Assembly: GCA_021772555.1 (NCBI GenBank)
Contig: JAJFLT010000124.1
Coordinates: forward strand, 1-11,803
DNA length: 11,803 nt
DNA from: Opitutales bacterium
GTDB lineage: Bacteria > Verrucomicrobiota > Verrucomicrobiia > Opitutales > UBA2987
Direction: 5' to 3'
In this document: one piece after another, positions 7,132 to 11,803 of the stretch
Position numbering within the stretch: the first letter of the stretch is position 1
Layout: each line of letters opens with the position of its first letter
Notes under the pieces: model-generated
Told to the model about the DNA's origin: nothing
What the model saw: the letters and a program-made list of their open reading frames with translations, nothing else
Database searches by the model: none
Translations under genes and position numbers: made by a program

Positions 7132-7674
7132 ATGTATTCGTCAAGTAAATGGTCTCCGTGGATTCGCGCCGGATTGCTGGCTTTAGCGATTTTTTTGGTG
7201 TGGGATTGTACCTGTATTTACGCATCCCAAACCTCCGACGCCGAGAAATATGCGGCTATCCAGAAAGAATACGAGGGTTACCATAAGAAAGTATTTCCGG
7301 AGGTTTCTGATTTGTCGGTGGAAAAACTGTTGGAACGCAAAAAGGAAGAAAAAATCATTCTCGTGGATTTGCGTTCCCCCAAGGAATATGGTGTGTCCAT
7401 GATTCCCGGAGCCATCACCGCCGAGGAATTTGAAGCGAATAGAGAATGGTATAAGGACCACAAGATTGTCACCTATTGCACAATTGGATACCGTAGCGGC
7501 CTTTACGCCAAAAAATTGCGGCGGGAAAATGTTGAAGCCTTTAACTTGGCAGGTGGTCTATTGGCTTGGGCCCATGCCGGAAAGACCTTTACCTGTACAA
7601 CCGGAGAAACCCGTAAAGTACATGTTTACGGAGAAAATTGGAATCTTTTGCCCGAAACCTATCAACCTGACTGA
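7132..7674 (+). CDS. Exported rhodanese-like domain protein (paralogue 2)
   Basis: 180 residues. Residues 1-32 look like a signal peptide: a basic N-region with K6 and R12, a hydrophobic core at 13-24, and a likely cut after YAS. The two cysteines near the end of that core (C26, C28) do not form a lipobox, so a periplasmic protein is likelier than a lipoprotein. The rhodanese domain has the VDLRSPKEY strand, MIPGAIT, and the active loop CTIGYRS with catalytic C116 and R121. The C-terminal extension has VHVYGENWNLLPETY. Hand alignment gives about 45-50% identity to the rhodanese at 5619 across about 140 residues, including the extension. So the two are paralogues differing mainly in location. 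The gene follows the desaturase by 57 bases and precedes the glycosyltransferase by 54. A periplasmic sulfur-transfer or redox role is inference. Confidence 0.9.
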   Translation: MYSSSKWSPWIRAGLLALAIFLVWDCTCIYASQTSDAEKYAAIQKEYEGYHKKVFPEVSDLSVEKLLERKKEEKIILVDLRSPKEYGVSMIPGAITAEEFEANREWYKDHKIVTYCTIGYRSGLYAKKLRRENVEAFNLAGGLLAWAHAGKTFTCTTGETRKVHVYGENWNLLPETYQPD

Positions 7675-7728
7675 TAAGTTCTCCGAATTTAACAATGCCT
7701 ACCCAAGCCACCGCTGAGGGAAATAATC

Positions 7729-8568
7729 ATGGACGATCGGGGTTCTGTCATTTCTGTCGTTATCCCGACCTACAATCGCCGGGAGTTGCTGCCACGGGCC
7801 ATTGGCTCGGTTCTAAATCAAACCCGGGCGCCGCGCGAAATCATCGTCGTTGATGACGGGTCGACCGATGATACCGCCCAAATAGTAGGCAATGATTTTC
7901 CTCAGGTAGAACTGATTCTGCAGGAAAACCAAGGTGTGAGCGCCGCACGCAATAGCGGGATAAAAACTGCGCCCGGCGACTGGCTCGCTTTTTTGGACTC
8001 CGACGATGCCTGGCTCCCGCATAAACTGGAAAAGCAATTGGATATGCTGGTTCGCCATCCAGAAATGAAAATTTGCCATACGGGAGAAACCTGGTTGAAA
8101 AATGACAGGCAGGTCGGCCAAAAAAAGAAACACCAGAAACCATCGGGATGGATTTTTCAAAAATGCCTGGAATTGTGCGCTATTTCCCCTTCCTCGGTTT
8201 TGATTAAGAGGGAAGTATTCGACACCGTGGGATTGTTCGACGAATCCCTCCCGGCCTGTGAAGATTACGACTTGTGGGTGCGGATTAGCGCTCGCTATGA
8301 GGTTCATTGTGTAGAGGAACCACTGACGGTTAAGTATGGCGGGCACCCCGGTCAACTTTCCTGCCAATGGGGACTGGACCGCTACCGGATTCACGCCTTG
8401 TGCAAAATCCTGGATTCTGGCCGGATAAACCGGGACGATGTCCGCGCCGTCCACCAGGTGTTATCTCAAAAATGCCATATTTATGCACTGGGTGCGTTGA
8501 AAAGGGGCAAAAAAAACGAGCATGATCATTTCATAAAACTGCCCGAAAACTATATTCCCATGTCCTGA
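7729..8568 (+). CDS. Family 2 glycosyltransferase
   Basis: 279 residues with the GT-A fold of family GT2. The N-terminus has VISVVIPTYNR, followed by the nucleotide-binding VVDDGSTDDT (D42, D43) and the metal-binding DSDD (90-93). The acidic site CEDYDLW (E178, D179) supplies the likely catalytic base. A basic KKKHQKPSGW segment and ISPSSVLIKREVFD lie between them. There is no membrane anchor, so it is probably cytoplasmic and peripheral. It would move a sugar from a nucleotide sugar to a glycan, lipid or protein acceptor that cannot be read here. Unlike most genes in the window it has a good Shine-Dalgarno, GAGGG, eight bases before the ATG. It is the last gene of a possible four-gene run with the rhodaneses and desaturase; no polysaccharide cluster surrounds it. 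Confidence 0.93.
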   Translation: MDDRGSVISVVIPTYNRRELLPRAIGSVLNQTRAPREIIVVDDGSTDDTAQIVGNDFPQVELILQENQGVSAARNSGIKTAPGDWLAFLDSDDAWLPHKLEKQLDMLVRHPEMKICHTGETWLKNDRQVGQKKKHQKPSGWIFQKCLELCAISPSSVLIKREVFDTVGLFDESLPACEDYDLWVRISARYEVHCVEEPLTVKYGGHPGQLSCQWGLDRYRIHALCKILDSGRINRDDVRAVHQVLSQKCHIYALGALKRGKKNEHDHFIKLPENYIPMS

Positions 8569-8637
8569 CTAAGCCACGCGCTGCAGACAGCCCGGTCCAG
8601 CATCCAGACACCAAAACACTGTAAACCGCTTTTTCGA

Positions 8638-8661
8638 GTAGTTGTTCAAAACTACGATTTT
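8638..8661 (+). terminator. Weak candidate terminator after glycosyltransferase
   Basis: GTAGTT (8638-8643) and AACTAC (8650-8655) form a perfect six-base-pair stem with a six-base loop, followed by GATTTT. The stem is AT-rich and the T-run short, so this is a weak intrinsic terminator at best. It lies 70 bases after the glycosyltransferase stop. Confidence 0.25.
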
Positions 8662-8727
8662 CCTCGCCAGATAAGAAAAAAACCTCCTAAACTCACCCTC
8701 AAATTAATCTAGCCTTGTTTATATCCC

Positions 8728-9591
8728 ATGATACCTAATCTAATCCGTCTGTTAATACTGTCTTCCGTGATTTTGTCGGCCGTTACCCTGTCGGCCATGC
8801 ATCATAAAAAGCCCCTCACCGGTGCTCAAATCATCGATAAATATGTTGAGAAACAGGAAGTCTATTCGGAGCTTGATTATATCAAAATGTCCATAATCAG
8901 CCCCGGCCCCACCGTTCTTGAGCGTCGTTTTCTGGCCGTTTATAAAAAGAACACGGAGGGAGGGCGTTCCTACCTGATCCGTATTATCAGACCCGCAGAT
9001 GTGGAAGGTGTTACTTTGCTGGCGGTGGAGGATAAAGACAAGGAGATCGAACAATACCTTTATCTACCAGATGTCGGCACACCGCGAAGACTCAGGGGCC
9101 AGGGACAGGCGGGAGCTTTTCTAGGCTCCGATTTCAGCTTTCAGGATCTCCTCCGGGAGACGCCGTCCAATTTTCGCTATGAGCGACTGGAAGACGTCTT
9201 CGTCAATGGCGTCGGATGCTATAATGTGAGAGCCCTTGCCAACTCTGAAGAAGAAGGCAATCCCTACCAATACCGGAATATGTATATTGAGAAAGAGGGA
9301 TACGATTTGCTCAAAATCGAATATTTTGGGCAGGCCGATAAACTCATGAAAACTTTTAACGCTTTTGAATATCATTCACCAAAAATTAAAGGCGTCACCA
9401 CCCGGCCCCGGAGGGCAGTAATGGAAAATAACGATAAAAATTCCATAACCGTGTTTACAGTGATTGAGGGGAGGATCGACCAGGAGTTTTCCGACGATCT
9501 CTTCACCCCCAAAAGTATTGCCGATTGGACTCCCGATGAAGTCGATGAGTTCATTTATGATTATGGATTCGTCGTTACCCCACAGAATTGA
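8728..9591 (+). CDS. Secreted LolA-like protein (outer membrane lipoprotein-sorting type)
   Basis: 287 residues. Residues 1-22 form a signal peptide with a likely cut after LSA; no cysteine is present there, so the product is periplasmic rather than a lipoprotein. The mature part resembles the LolA-like group annotated as outer membrane lipoprotein-sorting proteins (PF17131 type). Typical are ADVEGVTLLAVED, a YLYLPDVGTPRRL strand, and above all GAFLGSDFSFQDL near residues 130-142, a signature close to the G-S-D-F-x-x-x-D-L of this group. These proteins have a half-barrel fold that binds acyl chains. Their exact cargo is mostly unproven, and relatives often sit beside RND-type exporters, which are absent here. 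The ATG lacks a Shine-Dalgarno. A hairpin with a T-run follows the stop, so it may be transcribed alone. Confidence 0.85.
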   Translation: MIPNLIRLLILSSVILSAVTLSAMHHKKPLTGAQIIDKYVEKQEVYSELDYIKMSIISPGPTVLERRFLAVYKKNTEGGRSYLIRIIRPADVEGVTLLAVEDKDKEIEQYLYLPDVGTPRRLRGQGQAGAFLGSDFSFQDLLRETPSNFRYERLEDVFVNGVGCYNVRALANSEEEGNPYQYRNMYIEKEGYDLLKIEYFGQADKLMKTFNAFEYHSPKIKGVTTRPRRAVMENNDKNSITVFTVIEGRIDQEFSDDLFTPKSIADWTPDEVDEFIYDYGFVVTPQN

Positions 9592-9613
9592 CGATAGCGA
9601 CAGCAGAATATCC

Positions 9614-9648
9614 TCGACCGTTGACCACTGTTTGATCGGTCGATTTTC
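9614..9648 (+). terminator. Candidate intrinsic terminator after LolA-like gene
   Basis: TCGACCG (9614-9620) and CGGTCGA (9637-9643) form a perfect seven-base-pair stem with a 16-base loop, immediately followed by TTTTCC. It lies 23 bases after the stop of the LolA-like gene, where a terminator is expected. The large loop and short T-run lower confidence. Confidence 0.45.
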
Positions 9649-9826
9649 CTGATAGAAATTCTTGTTAGGTTTTCTACGGGACAGAAGTGAAATCGAAAAA
9701 CAATTCGATGACGCTTATCAAAAACTGTATCATACAAAAATACCCGTCAGATTGCTGGATTTAGTTGTTAATTTGTTCTACTGAAATTACTTGCGTATTA
9801 TGTGCAAAAACATTGAATTACCATAA

Positions 9827-9854
9827 TTGACGAATAAACAAATATAAAAATAAT
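9827..9854 (+). promoter_or_regulatory. Candidate promoter of TonB-dependent receptor
   Basis: TTGACG (9827-9832) and AATAAT (9849-9854) each match five of six consensus positions and are separated by 16 bases. The surrounding DNA is AT-rich. Transcription would begin near 9860, leaving a leader of about 43 bases before the receptor ATG. Confidence 0.45.
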
Positions 9855-9857
9855 TAC

Positions 9858-9877
9858 GATTTTTATAGATTTTTATG
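9858..9877 (+). repeat. Short tandem repeat at predicted receptor transcription start
   Basis: GATTTTTAT occurs twice in tandem with a 10-base period (9858-9867 and 9868-9877; the tenth base differs). It lies just downstream of the candidate -10 box, at one helical turn spacing. It could bind a regulator or be low-complexity AT sequence. Confidence 0.25.
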
Positions 9878-9903
9878 ATCATTGGGGTAATACTCTTTAG
9901 AAG

Positions 9904-11803
9904 ATGAGCTGTACAAGGTTTCTCCACTGCAAATTTTCCAGCTTAATTTTCCTGGTTCTGATATTCGGACCATGGCAGGCGGCTATGGCGGCCGAAATTA
10001 GGGGGCAGGTGCTCGATTCTGGAAGCGAGTTGTTCCTGCAAGGGGTTCGCATTGCCATCCTGGAAACCGATGAAGTGACCTACACGGAACGCGGTGGAGA
10101 TTTCCAATTGCGCAACCTTCCTCCGGGCCGATACACGATAAGGGCTACCTATATCGGCTACCCGGCCCATACCGAAACGGTGGTCATCGAGAACGACGAA
10201 TCTTCCGTATTTATCTCGGTTGACTTTAGCAGTGAAGCAGTGATCGAGCTGGAAGAATTCCGGGTTGAGGGATCCTTGGTGGGTTCCGCCAAAGCGCTCA
10301 ACATCCAGCGCTCGGCGGCCAACGTTAAAAACGTCGTCTCCTCCGACGCCATAGGTCAATTCGTTGATCGTAATGCCGCCGAGGCTCTCCAGCGGCTACC
10401 GGGTATTTCCGTCGAGGACAACCAGGGAGAAGGCAAATTCGTCATCATTCGCGGGGCTGACCCCTCCATCAACCTGGTTGCTATCGATGGTGTTGTTTCA
10501 GCCACTCCAGAGGAGGACGGCCGTTCCACGGCACTCAATATCATTTCTATCGATCAGCTTGAATCCATCGAAGTGACCAAAAGCTGGCTGCCTGACCAAT
10601 CGGCCAATTTCATTGGAGGTTCCGTCAACCTCATTACGCGTAGCGCTCTGGACCGTGGCTCACGGTTTGGCTCCTTCCAGTATGCTTTTGGCACCCACGA
10701 TATTTCGGAAGAAAACAGTTGGCGACTCAATGCCACCTACGGGGATGTCCTGGGAAAAAAGAAAAACATCGGCATCCAGTTCTCCTTCGACAAATCGGAG
10801 GACAACCGCGGCTCCGACACGGCGAAAACTAACGGCTGGAATACTGATGCCAATACTGACATCCGCGGGGCCCCTCAGGGGTTCTATTTGGAGGGTGTTG
10901 ATCTTGAGGACTTTGTTATCAAACGGGAAAGAACTGGGTTCAGCAGCAAGGTTGAATATGAATTAAACGATAATAATCGGTTTGAATTTTCGTTCTCCCG
11001 CAACCAATTCGATGACGATGAAGTTCTCCAGACCTTCGAGCAGAACGTTCAATTGGGAACCAACAACTATGCCGGTAAAACGGTTTTCGACGAAGAAATG
11101 GCCATGGCCCTCGGGTTGGACATCAACGATCCTGAAATAGCCGCCCGTCTGGCTCTTGCTCCTGAGTTCCGTCCCGCCACATTTGATGAAGCGGTTGGTT
11201 TCGGGGACCTCGCTTACGACCCATCAACAAAAAATTATACTTTTCAGACCTTTAATGGCGATGCGCGGAAAAACTGGACCAGCACCATCACCAACGATGA
11301 AATTACGACGCTTCAGGGCGGTGGAAAACACCGTCTTTTCAACCTCCTTGATCTCGATTACAAAATCTATCGCTCGGAAGCCGATAAGAACTGGACCGAG
11401 CAGAAGTTCAGGTTTCAAACAGGCGAAACGTTAACGGTCAGTGGTATTGGTGAGGGCAACGCTCCCTTTGTCCATGATGTTCTTGATAAATATGATGAGC
11501 CGACATTCTTTCAACTAAACCTGGAGCGAGGTAATGTTGAAAACAATGAATTTTTCAGCACAGACGAACGAGGCGGCTTTGAAGTTAACCTGGAAGCAAA
11601 ATACCAATGGAAGAACCTGAATTGGACCACCAAGGTTGGGGGCGCAGCAGATTTCCGCGATAAAAAATTCGCGCGTGATTTTCAGTTGTTCAGCAATGTG
11701 ATCGCTCTGAAACCAGGCCTGAACCAGGTCACCCTGGAAGACGACGTGGTCAATGGCGGGGTGCTTGAAAATTTCATGGAAGATTTCGGCGCCTTTGATT
11801 TTG
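9904..11803 (+). CDS. TonB-dependent outer membrane receptor, C-terminus cut by window edge
   Basis: 633 codons are open from the ATG at 9904 to the right edge; an in-frame TAG at 9898-9900 fixes this start. Residues 1-29 or 30 are a signal peptide (hydrophobic core LIFLVLIFG, cut near AMA). Residues about 31-110 form a carboxypeptidase-regulatory-like beta domain (EIRGQVLDSGSELFLQGVRI, then NLPPGRYTIRATYIGY). A segment ELEEFRVEG (115-123) takes the TonB-box position. The plug, about 130-245, has EALQRLPGISVEDNQGEG, IRGADPS (from 182) and GGSVNLITR. The rest is alternating beta-barrel sequence. The plug style is that of the Xanthomonas/Caulobacter-type receptors (TIGR01782-like), often used for oligosaccharides. 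The substrate is not shown by the neighbours. Usual length is 900-1000 residues, so roughly a third is missing. Confidence 0.93.
   Translation, partial: MSCTRFLHCKFSSLIFLVLIFGPWQAAMAAEIRGQVLDSGSELFLQGVRIAILETDEVTYTERGGDFQLRNLPPGRYTIRATYIGYPAHTETVVIENDESSVFISVDFSSEAVIELEEFRVEGSLVGSAKALNIQRSAANVKNVVSSDAIGQFVDRNAAEALQRLPGISVEDNQGEGKFVIIRGADPSINLVAIDGVVSATPEEDGRSTALNIISIDQLESIEVTKSWLPDQSANFIGGSVNLITRSALDRGSRFGSFQYAFGTHDISEENSWRLNATYGDVLGKKKNIGIQFSFDKSEDNRGSDTAKTNGWNTDANTDIRGAPQGFYLEGVDLEDFVIKRERTGFSSKVEYELNDNNRFEFSFSRNQFDDDEVLQTFEQNVQLGTNNYAGKTVFDEEMAMALGLDINDPEIAARLALAPEFRPATFDEAVGFGDLAYDPSTKNYTFQTFNGDARKNWTSTITNDEITTLQGGGKHRLFNLLDLDYKIYRSEADKNWTEQKFRFQTGETLTVSGIGEGNAPFVHDVLDKYDEPTFFQLNLERGNVENNEFFSTDERGGFEVNLEAKYQWKNLNWTTKVGGAADFRDKKFARDFQLFSNVIALKPGLNQVTLEDDVVNGGVLENFMEDFGAFDF

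Larger units (their letters stand above)
9592..9903. other. AT-rich intergenic regulatory region before TonB-dependent receptor
   Basis: 312 bases without a gene, visibly richer in A and T than the coding DNA around it, mainly from about 9700. It holds a candidate terminator near its left end, a candidate promoter and a short tandem repeat near its right end, and small inverted repeats such as TAGAAA with TTTCTA and TCGAA with TTCGA between 9653 and 9704. No small gene with a start signal was found. Confidence 0.6.

Noticed and set aside
7200..7230. Cysteines near the end of the signal peptide of the exported rhodanese, considered as a lipoprotein attachment site
   Set aside because: The residues before C26 (V-W-D) and before C28 (D-C-T) do not fit a lipobox.
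7813..8454. 213-codon minus-strand frame opposite the glycosyltransferase
   Set aside because: The plus strand encodes a complete GT2 protein with all motifs; the antisense frame has no recognisable features.

Overview
The window most resembles chromosomal DNA of a Gram-negative, probably marine bacterium of the Verrucomicrobiota (Opitutales or Puniceicoccaceae-like). This placement is an inference. It rests on the TonB-dependent receptor architecture (signal peptide, carboxypeptidase-regulatory-like domain, an acidic L-x-E-F-x-V segment before the plug), on the single-cluster ferredoxin type, and on most genes lacking a clear Shine-Dalgarno sequence. No mobile elements, CRISPR arrays, tRNA or rRNA genes were seen.

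Layout, left to right: (1) a minus-strand gene of the purine nucleoside permease (NUP) family, cut by the left edge; (2) a 307-base divergent spacer; (3) a plus-strand trkA-trkH pair, encoding the NAD-binding regulator and the pore of a Trk K+ uptake system; (4) a convergent minus-strand 78-residue 4Fe-4S ferredoxin; (5) a divergent plus-strand rhomboid intramembrane serine protease with a soluble C-terminal tail; (6) a four-gene plus-strand run made of a cytoplasmic rhodanese-like protein, an acyl-CoA desaturase, a second and exported rhodanese-like protein, and a family 2 glycosyltransferase; (7) a secreted LolA-like protein (outer membrane lipoprotein-sorting type); (8) an AT-rich regulatory spacer of about 310 bases; (9) a large TonB-dependent receptor cut by the right edge.

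Most genes have clear families. The Trk pair handles potassium. Rhomboid, desaturase, glycosyltransferase, LolA-like protein and receptor all act at or on the envelope, but nothing shows that they form one pathway. The least ordinary arrangement is the desaturase flanked by two paralogous rhodanese proteins. They are about 45-50% identical by hand alignment, share a C-terminal extension beyond the rhodanese fold, and one carries a signal peptide while the other does not. Several candidate promoters, inverted repeats and a possible terminator were read by eye and are low to moderate confidence. I did not find strong evidence for a wholly new system.
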